A stretch of 64,000 bases of DNA from Anditalea andensis (GCF_000714815.1 NZ_JMIH01000014.1:787044-851043), one strand, 5' to 3'; counted from the stretch's first letter, positions 36,259-45,684 are shown. Translations and numbers: made by a program. Notes: generated by a model not told the origin, from the letters alone.

Positions 36259-37326
36259 TCAAGGATTTTTGTTTTCGATCATTTCGATGAATTGGGGAAT
36301 AAACTTACGGAAATTTTTCTCTTCCCGATTATAATAATACTGGCTCTCCACAAGTTGAACAAAGTCCCTGAACAGCATACCACCAACGCTCTCATTTATC
36401 AAAAGGTGCTCCTCCGCCAAATCTTCATCTATAAATTCTTTTTTAAGAAATATAGCGACCCCATCTGCCACCAGTTCATGGACAAAAAAATAGGTGTTCA
36501 ATTCCCTATCATCAAAAGTATTGAAATTACTGGTGTAATCATCGCTATAGGTAAGCCTACCGATCTCCTCTCTGAATCCTCCATTTATCTCTTCCCAATA
36601 CAAATGGCTCACTTCATGCCATACGCTATTGGTAAGGGCCAGATGATGATATTCAAAATTTGGCTCCGTACTTTCCTGCGCTACAAAATTCCGATCATAT
36701 GGGATGATAACAGGCGCATAGTTTATAAATTTAGGGTTGATCTCATCAAGAAACAAATTCGCCTTCAGGCTGGTACCCATAGGCGAAATCGAAAAGTAAA
36801 TCACCTTATCAAATGGTACTTTAAAAAAATCGTCAAGTGCTTGTAATGGCAAATCCCTTTCCAATGCGGCAGTAAATTCATTTTCCCAATTCCGAAAGTT
36901 TGATTCCTGCTCTTGATAAAAGTCCCAAAACCGGGTATCTTGGGCAAACTGCTGGCTGAGCTTTAAATACTTCTCCAAATAACCAGTAGAAATAAGATGT
37001 CCAAAATAGCCATATCTGTCAGGGATGGATAGGTTCATATCCTTCCCTTCAAAGCACCAACCCAAGTCCGCAAAGTCATTGTAGGGCAGTTCCTTTGCAT
37101 GCTTTACCGCGGGATGGTTTATATATTCTCCAAACCACTCGTCTACATCGTCCAGATAGGAGGATTTCTTTACCAAAGGTTGGTTTACCCCTGCCAAATA
37201 ATTCACGATATGCAGCAATTCTGTTCCAGGATGGACTTTTACTTCATATTGAACCTCATTTTTTAATGGCAATGCTGCTAAGAAAGTACTTTGGAAGAAT
37301 AGAATGGCTATGTATGCAAATTTCAT
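36259..37326 (-). CDS. Secreted DUF4932 metallopeptidase-like protein, 355 aa
   Basis: A signal peptide (MKFAYIAILFFQSTFLAALP) is followed by a domain starting VQYEVKVHPGTELLHIVNYL, typical of DUF4932. The zinc motif is HEVSHLYW, preceded by LTNSVW, with a Glu-rich helix after it and a later FFVHELVADGVAIFL stretch that could supply a third ligand. It is first in an operon with the M1-like gene 6 bp downstream. Two different HExxH proteins exported together suggest joint handling of extracellular peptides. Confidence 0.8.
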   Translation of the reverse strand: MKFAYIAILFFQSTFLAALPLKNEVQYEVKVHPGTELLHIVNYLAGVNQPLVKKSSYLDDVDEWFGEYINHPAVKHAKELPYNDFADLGWCFEGKDMNLSIPDRYGYFGHLISTGYLEKYLKLSQQFAQDTRFWDFYQEQESNFRNWENEFTAALERDLPLQALDDFFKVPFDKVIYFSISPMGTSLKANLFLDEINPKFINYAPVIIPYDRNFVAQESTEPNFEYHHLALTNSVWHEVSHLYWEEINGGFREEIGRLTYSDDYTSNFNTFDDRELNTYFFVHELVADGVAIFLKKEFIDEDLAEEHLLINESVGGMLFRDFVQLVESQYYYNREEKNFRKFIPQFIEMIENKNP

Positions 37327-37507
37327 TTCAAATAATTTTTTTTCAAATTACGATTTATCATTTGCCCTTGCAATATGTTCGACTAAGTTATTGGTATTAA
37401 GGGCAAATTTGTCCTAACCTTGTGTATCATTCTCTCTAGACACCCCTCTTACTTTCTGAATTACGATGATCCTTCTCCACACTATTTTAATCCCTGTTAT
37501 TTATTGT

Positions 37508-38608
37508 TTATTCTCGTATTGATGCTAAAACAAATTCCTCTATTATCTTTTTAGCCTGCTCCCCTTCAACATATTCACTTCCGTAGGCACTTCCTGTCAG
37601 AATAATGACCACATTAAGATTGGGAATTACAACAATTTTATTCCCCCCATTTCCAGATGCCTCAAACCCTCTAACGGTTTTGTCTTGATAATTATAATCT
37701 TTTATCCACCAAAAATATCCATAATCTCCATCCTCTGTTGTTGCTATTTGTTTGGAAGTACTTTCTGAAATCCAATCCTTTGAAATGATTTGTTCTCCTT
37801 GCCAAACACCATTGTTGAGGTAAAGTAATCCAAATCGGGCAAGATCTCTTGGCTTTAAAATGTTACCTCCACCTGAGAACTCGTACGGAGTGGATATTGG
37901 AGTGACAAACCATTCATTTTCCAAAACTCCTATTTTGTTAAACAAATATTCATCTCCAAAATCCTGTAAACTTATTTGCGACTTTCTTCGGATAATTTCT
38001 CCCAGAAGATTGGCACCCCCTGAACAATATGAAAAATTTTGTCCGTTTGGTTTTATCATCGGAAGATTTAGAGTAAAAGCAAAGTCATCAGGAACATCAG
38101 GGAAATGCATTGTATTTCCTATCGAACCTTCATCCCAATCATCACAGTCCCAGCCTGCAGTCATGGTTAAAAGATGGTGAATTTGTATTCCCTCTTTTTC
38201 GGAATTTAAGTTTTGGATATCATAATCTTCTTTGAAAAAGGACAAAACAGGTTCATGCTTGCTTTGAATAAATCCCTTTTCAATAGCTATCCCTACCAAG
38301 GCCGAAGTGATGCTCTTACCAACAGATGCCACATTGTGCAGACTATCTGCAGTAAAGCCATTGAAATATTCCTCAAAAACTATTTTGCTATCTCTGACCA
38401 TAATTACCCCATCCACCCCATAAAGAATTGAATCTTGAATATTTTGTGCCAATTCATTTAAAAGTATTTTATTCACGTTAGAGGCCTCCGGGGATTCAAA
38501 TTCCCATTCAAAGGAATGACCTTCATTTTCTGTTGCTTGTCCTCTACAAGAGCTAAAAGCTACTAAAATTAAAAATAGAATAATATCTGAGGTTATATGT
38601 GTTTTCAT
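37508..38608 (-). CDS. Beta-lactamase-family serine hydrolase lipoprotein, 366 aa
   Basis: A lipoprotein signal (LFLILVAFSSCRG, Cys21) leads into a class-C-like serine hydrolase with SVGK (Ser95, Lys98) and a YCSGGANLLG segment in the position of the YxN motif. The late motif ASGNGGNKIVV is likely the KTG-equivalent region. This family covers esterases and peptidases as well as true AmpC enzymes. It has no AmpR-like regulator beside it, so antibiotic resistance should not be assumed. Confidence 0.85.
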   Translation of the reverse strand: MKTHITSDIILFLILVAFSSCRGQATENEGHSFEWEFESPEASNVNKILLNELAQNIQDSILYGVDGVIMVRDSKIVFEEYFNGFTADSLHNVASVGKSITSALVGIAIEKGFIQSKHEPVLSFFKEDYDIQNLNSEKEGIQIHHLLTMTAGWDCDDWDEGSIGNTMHFPDVPDDFAFTLNLPMIKPNGQNFSYCSGGANLLGEIIRRKSQISLQDFGDEYLFNKIGVLENEWFVTPISTPYEFSGGGNILKPRDLARFGLLYLNNGVWQGEQIISKDWISESTSKQIATTEDGDYGYFWWIKDYNYQDKTVRGFEASGNGGNKIVVIPNLNVVIILTGSAYGSEYVEGEQAKKIIEEFVLASIRE

Positions 38609-38706
38609 AATTGTAACGCAAAGTTACTATCAATATATGCGTAAGTTGCTAGAAACCAATGAGAATTCCTGTTGTATGGTGCATTCGGAAGGCTATATTG
38701 TCTTAT

Positions 38707-39924
38707 CTATATTGGCATATATTGGTTGTTTTTTGGTTCAAGATCAAAGATGAATTCTCCAGAGTTTCCTGAAATATCTGTAGCTGTTAATTTAAAAGTA
38801 AGCGGTTCTTTGGTAGTCCAATTTCCACTTAAGATTAATTGCTCATCATCAAATGCCATCCATTCAGGTATTGCTGAATTATCTTTCAATGTAATATAAA
38901 ATGACAACTTATCATCATCCACATCTTTGAATAAGTCCTGAGGAAAACGGAGTTCAAAAGCTTCTTTGTATCTAATTGAAGCTTCTATTTGCGATTTATA
39001 GACGTACGGAGAAAAAACTGATTTTGTACTTACCCAATAAATGTCAGAATCATAAACATCCTGTTCATTCTCATGCAAGACACTCGTTCTGCTAAAAATA
39101 AGAAACTTATTATCTGGTGAAACGAATGGCCGCTGTTCAATTTCCTTACCATTAATATAGGAGTTCAATCTCTTTGGAACCGTCCATGCACCTTCCTTAG
39201 TGCGATAACTGATATACAAGTCATGTTTAGATTCAGATTCGTATTTCCATGCTTGAACGATGATGTAGTTTTCATCAGGAGACAAAAACAAACTCTCTTC
39301 ATCGGCTTCAGAGCTTAATATATCTGATTTTTGAATTTGAGAGTACCTTCCAGAGTCAAGCTGGGCATAATAAATGTCGCCGCAGCACTGGTGCTGATCA
39401 TCTCGATTCGATGTGAAATAAAGAGTCCCAGTTTTTGATATGCTATGCCCAGCCTCTCTTGACTTAGAGTTGAATATAGAATCCAAAGGTTGGGGGTTAT
39501 TAGCCTTTTGGTCAATATATGCTGCAACCCATAAATCCGTTGGTGATCCATCAATTGATTTAGCAAAATAGAGTTCATTTCCGGAAGGAGAGAACATAGG
39601 ATAGAATGTGTTTATGTTATTTGGGAGAAATGATTTATTAGGCGATGTCCATTTCCCATTAATGTAATTCATCAGGTAAATACAGGTCTCATTAGGGTTA
39701 GATTCATTTGCAACTCCAAAAGCTATGCTTTTACCATCTGGAGAAATAGTGATTCCCATATCGAACCTTCCTTTTACCGACACAATATCTTTTCCAAAGA
39801 TTATAGGAATGCTGTCAGGAGATTCTTGATCTAAGTAGCTAATATTCGGTACTTCTGTATGCTTTTTTGATGTGCATGAGTAAGACAATACTAAAAATAA
39901 GAATATAAAGAAATATCGGTGCAT
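38707..39924 (-). CDS. PD40/TolB-like propeller lipoprotein with Ig-like domain, 405 aa
   Basis: The signal peptide ends VLSYSCTS (Cys17). Residues about 45-310 carry PD40-type blades (ISPDGKSIAFGVAN, FSPSGNELYFAKS, LSPDENYIIVQAW, VSPDNKFLIFSRT). The last ~80 residues look like a cadherin/Ig-like domain (DDDKLSFYITLKDNSAIPEW, LTATDISGNSGEF). It should be a surface binding protein. A related shorter PD40 lipoprotein lies at 58224-59156. Confidence 0.85.
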   Translation of the reverse strand: MHRYFFIFLFLVLSYSCTSKKHTEVPNISYLDQESPDSIPIIFGKDIVSVKGRFDMGITISPDGKSIAFGVANESNPNETCIYLMNYINGKWTSPNKSFLPNNINTFYPMFSPSGNELYFAKSIDGSPTDLWVAAYIDQKANNPQPLDSIFNSKSREAGHSISKTGTLYFTSNRDDQHQCCGDIYYAQLDSGRYSQIQKSDILSSEADEESLFLSPDENYIIVQAWKYESESKHDLYISYRTKEGAWTVPKRLNSYINGKEIEQRPFVSPDNKFLIFSRTSVLHENEQDVYDSDIYWVSTKSVFSPYVYKSQIEASIRYKEAFELRFPQDLFKDVDDDKLSFYITLKDNSAIPEWMAFDDEQLILSGNWTTKEPLTFKLTATDISGNSGEFIFDLEPKNNQYMPI

Positions 39925-40063
39925 GTTTTGGGTACGTTATAATATGCAAGAATTGCAACTAACGATAAGCTAAAAATCTGTAAGCTGTAAAGTAACCGGT
40001 TTAAACATCCTTTGCAAGTACCTCATGAGACTGTGATTTTTTATTGCTTGTCATCAGCTTTTT

Positions 40064-40306
40064 TCAAAATTTACAATACAATCTTTCCCAATGTACTATC
40101 CAACTTACCCATTTTTTTAGATACGTCTGATTGAAATAATTATTTGAAAAATCATCATATCCATTGTATTGAATTGCTAAATAAAAAATCCAAAACATTA
40201 TTCCAAAGCACGGTATAGCCTCCAACTCTTCGCTAGAAATTTCTCTTCTTTCACGATAAGCATTGATGAAAACCAGCATACATTTGTCCGAGTCCTCTTT
40301 AGACAA
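40064..40306 (-). pseudogene. C-terminal fragment of an APH-like phosphotransferase
   Basis: The 80-codon frame reads LVFINAYRERREISSEELEA, then FGIMFWIFYLAIQYNGYDD, resembling the C-terminal helices of aminoglycoside-phosphotransferase-family (ChoK/APH) enzymes. The kinase core with Brenner motif and DxD is absent and no such sequence lies upstream. It is a remnant. Confidence 0.55.
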
Positions 40307-40390
40307 GGCGCCATAAAGTTATTTAAATCATTACTTTTACGACAACAATATTTTTCCGTGTTATTTCCTGCGAGGCCAGCACTGCTAAAT

Positions 40391-40810
40391 TCACATTCCA
40401 ACATTGGCCACACAAAAATATTCCCAACTTCCCTCTTCCTTCCTGTAAACATAAAGTTGCATCCCTACATCTTCTGCAAACGGGATTACTCCTTTGGTTT
40501 CAAAAATGAAAGCATAACTAGTTCCATTTTTTCCTTCTTGGAGTATAGGAAAACCTATAATTCCATAGGAGAAAAACCCGCTCATATTATCATAAGTTAT
40601 GAAATGTCCTTCATAATCAGACTTGCCTACCGTTCTTTGGCGAAGAACCAGTTCTGGTTCTTTAAATATGATGTTAATAACCTCATAGGCATTTTTGTCA
40701 ATAACATCAGACTGGCTTGGCAATTCCTGTGCAAATGTGATTGAACAATTTCAACATAATAAGAATAGCCCCAGTCTGACGGTTATTCCTGCGATATCTA
40801 TCTTTCTCAT
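40391..40810 (-). pseudogene. Array unit 6: exported immunity-like protein, broken
   Basis: From ATG 40810 a signal peptide reads MRKIDIAGITVRLGLFLLC, then an in-frame TGA, then NCSITFAQELPSQSD. The remaining frame has the family's start (AYEVINIIFKEPELVLRQRT) and end (GIIGFPILQEGKNGTSYAFI, MQLYVYRKEEGSWEYFCVA), but the central PYVDFDTLLT segment of about 70 residues is deleted. It is the most distal copy of the array. Confidence 0.8.
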
Positions 40811-40873
40811 TTTTTCTTGTTTAGCGTTGCACATCCATTAAACATCAAGATTTATTAGAAAAATTTAGTACTC

Positions 40874-40938
40874 TTATGGGCATGGATAACCTTTGGCTTG
40901 AGAGGGGTTTGTAGCCTCATTAATAACAATAATATCAG
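40874..40938 (-). pseudogene. Array unit 6: toxin-tip remnant
   Basis: About 20 codons (IIVINEATNPSQAKGYPCP, then stop) match the end of the tip family (IVANEASNGSQAKGTPCD). Everything before it is lost. It directly precedes the unit 6 immunity-like gene. Confidence 0.65.
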
Positions 40939-40991
40939 TCTAATTCAATAAATACACTCAGAAGTAGTATCAACTCCCTCTATTCGATAAT

Positions 40992-41588
40992 TCATACAAA
41001 TACATTTGCTACACAAAATAACTCCCATTTATCATCTGTTTTGATATAGACATAAATATTCCCTCCGGGATCTCCATCTGGGTAAATGGCAGCCGTTTCA
41101 TAAATTATTGCATACTTTTCTCCCTCTTTTCCTTCTTGGATAATGGGGAAACTTATTATACTGTATCCAAAACTTTCACCCATTTTCCTTTTGTGCAATC
41201 TTTCTTCTATTTCTTGTTCTGAAAGAACCTTTGGGGTTACCTTTTCCGCATCTAAACTTATTTCTGGTAGATTCTTTATTTTTCTTATCAACTCCACTTT
41301 CTGCTCCTTAGTCAATAAGGTGTCAAAATCAACATAAGGCTAGTCATCTAAAATCCTGCTGCTATGCCGATTGAATTCGTTTAAATTTGCATACGTAATA
41401 TACCCACTGTAATCCCCAATATTACCCACTGTTTTTTGACGGATCATGCCATTGGGATTGGTGTATATGGTACCAATCAATTCATATCCCATATCAACTT
41501 CAGAATATTGTTTCACCATTTTCTGAGCTGATGCAGAGAACCGAATGGTAAAAACAAGAAAAAAACATAACACTCTCACTGCAAGCAT
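40992..41588 (-). pseudogene. Array unit 5: exported immunity-like protein with one nonsense codon
   Basis: The gene starts at ATG 41588 with a signal peptide (VLCFFLVFTIRFSASAQ). It is in frame with the family throughout, except for a TAG at 41340-41342 between ILDD and PYVDFDTLLT, where relatives have a Lys codon. Downstream the full match continues (SFGYSIISFPIIQEGKEGEK, NIYVYIKTDDKWELFCVANV). A single base change inactivates an otherwise complete copy. It is closest to unit 3. Confidence 0.85.
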
Positions 41589-41652
41589 AAAACTTTACAT
41601 TTTCATTTTTACGCAATAACTTTTTAGATCAATTTGTCCTTTCAAAAGTTAG

Positions 41653-41870
41653 CTACAAAGTAGTTACTTTACCTTGGCTTCCCTTCGAAGCCTCATTTGC
41701 AACTATGACCTTAACCCTTTTTGCTCACTTACATTTAGAAAATTATTCATAAATACCTCATAAGGCACCATCACATTATTTTCGATTAGTCCTCTCCATG
41801 CCAAATCGGTATAAAACTGTAAGGTCTGTACATTACCCGGATTGTGGACCAAGTCCCATTGATAGAAACC
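41653..41870 (-). pseudogene. Array unit 5: toxin-tip fragment, frameshifted
   Basis: From 41870 the frame reads GFYQWDLVHNPGNVQTLQFY, DLAWRGL, NNVMVPYEVFMNNFLNVSEQ; then a frameshift; then in another frame RVKVIVANEASKGSQGKVTTL and a stop. Both pieces match unit 3. No start codon of its own is expected for a tip that was once the end of a larger protein. Confidence 0.8.
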
Positions 41871-41887
41871 CAATAAGGTTTTTCCAA

Positions 41888-42475
41888 CTACACCGATACA
41901 TTTACGATAGAGAAATACTCCCATTTCCCCTTTATTTTTCGATAGACGTGCATATTGCTTCCGGGATCACTAACAGGGCATATACGGGACATCTCGTATA
42001 TAATTCCGTACATAATACCGTCTTTTCCCTCCTGAATTATCGGGAAACTTACTACCCCGTAACAAATTCGATCTTCGGCGTCAATTCTTTTCTTTATATC
42101 CAACTTGCTTATGGTCTTAGCATTGATCTTATCTTGCTTAAGGGCAAACTCCGAAACGCTTTCAAATTTCAATGTCAGCTCATCTTTCTGCTTCTTAGTG
42201 AGTAGGGTGTCAAAATCCACGTATGGAACAACCATTAACACTCCTCCGGGGATGAGCTCCCTATTGTTTTCATTGAGCCAGGCATAGCTCAGAAAAGTTC
42301 TATTGAATTCATTGGCAGTTCCAATTGTGGTATCACGCAACAACCCTTCAGGATATTTGATATTAATAATCTCATAGGCATCGGCCAAGTCTTCGGCAGA
42401 GTAGTATGTCTTGTCCTGTCCATAGCTTACCAACCCAAACAGGCATAACACCAGCGTCCATAGTATATTTTTCAT
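41888..42475 (-). CDS. Array unit 4: exported immunity-like protein, 195 aa
   Basis: Intact. A signal peptide (MKNILWTLVLCLFGLVSYGQ) is followed by the family core: AYEIINIKYPEGLLRDTTIG, PYVDFDTLLTKKQKDELTLK, then GVVSFPIIQEGKDGIMYGII and MHVYRKIKGKWEYFSIVNVS. I know no named family. Export and its place directly after a tip fragment suggest an immunity protein protecting against a toxin acting in the periplasm or envelope. The stop lies 17 bp upstream of the next tip. Confidence 0.8.
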   Translation of the reverse strand: MKNILWTLVLCLFGLVSYGQDKTYYSAEDLADAYEIINIKYPEGLLRDTTIGTANEFNRTFLSYAWLNENNRELIPGGVLMVVPYVDFDTLLTKKQKDELTLKFESVSEFALKQDKINAKTISKLDIKKRIDAEDRICYGVVSFPIIQEGKDGIMYGIIYEMSRICPVSDPGSNMHVYRKIKGKWEYFSIVNVSV

Positions 42476-42499
42476 AGCTCTTATAATTTAAACTTTAAC

Positions 42500-42741
42500 T
42501 CAATCACAAGGAGTGCCTTTGGCCAATGAACTATTCGATGCCTCTCGCAGAATTACATCACCAATCCTGTCCCGATCCGCCTGATTCGGAAAGTTAGCTT
42601 CAAAGGCATCTGTACCAACCAATCCCCCCAGGCCAAATCTTGGTAAAACTGCATAGGCTGTACATTGCCTGGATTGTGGGACAAGTCCCATTGGTAGAGC
42701 CCCTCGCTGATCACATCGATGTATGTGGGCATAAAGGCATG
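42500..42741 (-). pseudogene. Array unit 4: toxin-tip fragment, one-base frameshift in a G run
   Basis: From 42741 the frame reads HAFMPTYIDVISEGLYQWDL, SHNPGNVQPMQFYQDLAWG. At a run of six G (42624-42629 on the plus strand as C) the frame is lost; one extra G would restore GLVGTDAFEANFPNQADRDR, ILREASNSSLAKGTPCD. The HAFMPTYIDVIS stretch is almost identical at DNA level to unit 3. Confidence 0.85.
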
Positions 42742-42804
42742 ATGAATACCATTCTATTTCGTCAAACATATTCAGAAACAACTTCACTTCCCTTTATTCG
42801 ACAT

Positions 42805-43398
42805 TCACACAAATACATTTGCTACACAAAATAACTCCCATTGATCATTTCCCTTGATGTAGACATATATATTTCCTCCTGGATCCCCAGCTGGATAAAT
42901 TGCTGAGGTCTTATAGATTATTGCATATATCTCTCCAGTCTTACCCTCTTGAATAATCGGAAAACTTACAATGCCGTACCCAAAACTCTCGCCCATTTTC
43001 TTATTTTTCAACCTCTTTTCTATTTCTTCGTCGGAAAGCACCGTGGGGATTAACCGTTCCGCATCAAGATTAACCGCGGTCAGATTTTCTATTTTCCTAA
43101 TCAATTCCTCCTTCTGTCCGATAATCAATAAAGTATCAAAATCCACGTAGGGCTTGTTGTCAAAAATTTTGCTAGTATGCCGATTATATTCGTTTAAATT
43201 TTCATAAGTAATAAATTGCCCATCAAAATCTGTTTTACCCACTGTCCTTTGACGGATTAGACCACGGGGATCGGTACTTAAAGCTCTCATCAAATTGTAT
43301 CCCATATCAACTTCAGAATACTGTTTCTCTGTATGCTGAGCAGCTACAGAAAGGCAAGTCAAATAAGCCAGTAAAAATCCTAATATTCTAATTATCAT
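42805..43398 (-). CDS. Array unit 3: exported immunity-like protein, 197 aa
   Basis: Intact. The signal peptide is MIIRILGFLLAYLTCLSVAA, cut near AQ. The core has YSEVDMGYNLMRALSTDPRG, PYVDFDTLLIIGQKEELIRK, ESFGYGIVSFPIIQEGKTGE and YVYIKGNDQWELFCVANVFV. It is nearly the same as unit 5, showing recent duplication. It starts 54 bp after the unit 3 tip stop. The role is inferred as for unit 4. Confidence 0.8.
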   Translation of the reverse strand: MIIRILGFLLAYLTCLSVAAQHTEKQYSEVDMGYNLMRALSTDPRGLIRQRTVGKTDFDGQFITYENLNEYNRHTSKIFDNKPYVDFDTLLIIGQKEELIRKIENLTAVNLDAERLIPTVLSDEEIEKRLKNKKMGESFGYGIVSFPIIQEGKTGEIYAIIYKTSAIYPAGDPGGNIYVYIKGNDQWELFCVANVFV

Positions 43399-43451
43399 AT
43401 CAATCTCGTTTTTAAAAACCCATTTATTAAAATAATCACTGTCTTTTAAAA

Positions 43452-43742
43452 TTAGTCACACGGTGTTCCTTTGGCTTGGCTTCCATTGCTGGCTTCATTT
43501 GCAACAATTGCCTTAACCCGGTCTTGATCACTTACGTCTGGAAAATTATCCAAAAATGCCTCATAAGGAACCATCACGTTATTTACTTCCCTCTCGATTA
43601 ATCCTCCCCAAGCCAAATCATCATAAAACTGCATAGACTGTACATTGCCTGGATTATGGGACAAGTCCCATTGGTAGAACCCCTGACTGATCACATCGAT
43701 GTATGTGGGCATAAAGGCATGGAAGGAAAAATTTTTCAACAT
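43452..43742 (-). CDS. Array unit 3: toxin-tip fragment, longest intact, 96 aa
   Basis: This is the only tip with an uninterrupted frame of full family length: FHAFMPTYIDVISQGFYQWD, SHNPGNVQSMQFYDDLAWGG, NNVMVPYEAFLDNFPDVSDQ, and the end ANEASNGSQAKGTPCD. An ATG at 43742 precedes it, but no export signal is seen, as expected if it is a displaced C-terminal end of a big secreted protein. The catalytic nature is not recognised; a conserved Asp/His/Asn pattern (WDLSHNP, DLAWGG) and a terminal Cys recur in all copies. Confidence 0.65.
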   Translation of the reverse strand: MLKNFSFHAFMPTYIDVISQGFYQWDLSHNPGNVQSMQFYDDLAWGGLIEREVNNVMVPYEAFLDNFPDVSDQDRVKAIVANEASNGSQAKGTPCD

Positions 43743-43796
43743 GGTTACTTCAAGCAGATGCAGAAATTTTCGACTTACATTTAAGCCTAAGTTATC

Positions 43797-44145
43797 TCAC
43801 TCTTTAAGCAAACAAAAAAGCTTCCAATCTCTGTCCTTTTTCCTATATATGTGCATGTTTCCTCCACCACCACTTCCATTGCTCTGGGATTTCACCTCAA
43901 GAACTATCGCATAACTACTCCCGCCCAGACCTTCCTGAATAATTGGGAAGCTTAGATGAGTAATACCCAAAGAATTTCCTTTATCAATTAACTCTATTAT
44001 TTCTTCTTCTAATTTAAGATTGCAGTTATCCTTAAAGAATCTAAACTAACGGGCTTCATATTGTTAAATTGATTTATAAAATTTCTTTTTTGTTCCAATT
44101 AAAGAAGTGATTCAATATCAATCATTTACTTTATATGGTTTTTGG
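43797..44145 (-). pseudogene. Array extra copy: decayed immunity-like protein
   Basis: With several stops and a frameshift one can still read IDIESLL-LEQKRNFINQFN, VSLDSLRITAILN, EEEIIELIDKGNSLGITHLS, FPIIQEGLGGSSYAIV and MHIYRKKDRDWKLFCLLKE before a stop. The order of motifs matches the immunity-like family. No tip is visible directly upstream, so this copy has lost its partner. Confidence 0.75.
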
Positions 44146-44206
44146 ATTAATTGGAAGAAGAGAAGCCCTATTCAAAAACATGTCATTGGTAGTATATCCT
44201 ATTTTC

Positions 44207-44842
44207 TCATGGCCTTCTCCCTAGCCAAAAACTTGAAATCACACAGAAGTTTTCCCACTCCCCATTGAGATTTCGAAACACCAATATTTGTCCCCTATTT
44301 AAAAAATCCAAAGGGTCAGTAGTATGGTTCGGATCTACGCCGTGTTCGGCGATAATCAAATATTCAGTACCATCCTTTCCTTTTTGAAATATTGGAAAAC
44401 TAATCCGCTTGTATTCCAGTTTCTCTTCATAAGTAGCAGTCTTTAGCTTTTCCACGTCATCCTCGTAAAAGAGCTTAGCTTTTATCCGGTTCTGATCCAG
44501 TTCGATTACGGGAAGACGGTCAAATTTATCAATCAAACTGGCTTTTTGCTCTACCGTCAGCAAGGTGTCGAAATCAACATATGGAGTAGTTTTGAAGATC
44601 CCCGATGCTGAGTGCTCTCGATTAGCCCTATTAAGGCTCTCATAGGATAGGACCTGCCCACCAAAATCCGGACCCGTGTCTGATGAACTCATAGTCGAAT
44701 AATAGATAAACCCATCGGGATAATGTAGAATTATAAACTTATAAGCCTCCAAAATTCTGTCATCAGAATACCCTAGTTTACTCTGTCCTTTACAACCTAA
44801 TGATCCAATTAATACAATTAAAATAACATATACACTTTTCAT
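44207..44842 (-). CDS. Array unit 2: immunity-like lipoprotein, 211 aa
   Basis: Intact. The signal peptide MKSVYVILIVLIGSLGC has a good lipobox (LGC), unlike the other copies. The core has AYKFIILHYPDGFIYYST, PYVDFDTLLTVEQKASLIDK, ISFPIFQKGKDGTEYLIIAE and LVFRNLNGEWENFCVIS. It is the most diverged intact member. It starts 10 bp after the unit 2 tip. Confidence 0.8.
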   Translation of the reverse strand: MKSVYVILIVLIGSLGCKGQSKLGYSDDRILEAYKFIILHYPDGFIYYSTMSSSDTGPDFGGQVLSYESLNRANREHSASGIFKTTPYVDFDTLLTVEQKASLIDKFDRLPVIELDQNRIKAKLFYEDDVEKLKTATYEEKLEYKRISFPIFQKGKDGTEYLIIAEHGVDPNHTTDPLDFLNRGQILVFRNLNGEWENFCVISSFWLGRRP

Positions 44843-44852
44843 AGACTTTGGA

Positions 44853-45068
44853 TTAATTGGGACATGGGATTCCTTTGGCCAATGAACTGCTTGAAGCCTC
44901 CCTTTGAATTAAATTTTGTATCCTTGAGCGGTCGGACTGATTGGGGAAGTTGGCCATAAATGCATCAGTACTATCCAATCCTCCCCAAGCTAAATCAGTA
45001 TAAAACTGCATGGGCTGCACATTGCCTGGATTATTAACCACATCACACTGATGCAGAATTTGTAGACC
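44853..45068 (-). pseudogene. Array unit 2: toxin-tip fragment
   Basis: The frame is open from about 45068: a poorly conserved start (GLQILHQCDVV), then NNPGNVQPMQFYTDLAWGGL, DSTDAFMANFPNQSDRSRIQ, and REASSSSLAKGIPCPN at the stop. It resembles unit 4 (TDAFEANFPNQ) more than unit 3. Without a start codon or signal it cannot be a free gene of normal kind. Confidence 0.75.
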
Positions 45069-45073
45069 CTATT

Positions 45074-45674
45074 TCATAACCATAAACTTACGATGCAGAA
45101 GTATTCCCATTCTTTTTCCACCTTTCGGTAAACATGCATACTTCCTCCCAATGAAAATCCGGAAGAACTGGCAACATTGTCAGAAAGAATCGCATATTCA
45201 ATCCCTCCAATCCCTTTTTGAACAATAGGAAAACTGATGTGGCTTATCCCAAATTCTTCACTTTTGGACTTTTTGTCTTTGATTTCTTCCTGTGATACCA
45301 ATATTGCAGTCAATCGGCCCGGATCCAAATCAAGCATTGCAAGGCCCTCAAATTTGCTGATCAATTCATTTTTTTGATCTACTGTCAACAAGGTGTCAAA
45401 ATCCACGTAAGGGGTAATCGAAAAAGTCCCACTCGGCGTCTTTTCACGATTACCTTCATTTAATGTTTGATAAGTAAGGAACTCTCCATAAAGCTCCGTA
45501 GTAGAACCTATTGTGTTTATATAAAGGTAAATATTTCCACCTCCTGGATGATGTAGATTAATAATGTCATACGCCTCGTCTATCTCGTGCAAGGGAATAG
45601 CTGGGTATCTCTTGGGTCATGCCCTGCATGGTTCCAAAAGACAAAATCAAAAGGATAAATGTGTATTTTTTCAT
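45074..45674 (-). pseudogene. Array unit 1: exported immunity-like protein with a frameshift
   Basis: ATG 45674 starts a signal peptide (MKKYTFILLILSFGTMQGMT) and QEIPSYS. Then one base is out of register near 45595, and the frame HEIDEAYDIINLHHPGGG continues to the end with PYVDFDTLLTVDQKNELISK, ISHISFPIVQKGIGGIEYAI and MHVYRKVEKEWEYFCIVSLW. Only this frameshift separates it from an intact gene. Confidence 0.8.
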
Positions 45675-45684
45675 CGGTCTTCTA

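Noticed and set aside
37508..38608. Second antibiotic-resistance beta-lactamase (class C)
   Set aside because: It belongs to the broad serine hydrolase family with a non-standard YxN position and no ampR; calling it a resistance gene is not supported.
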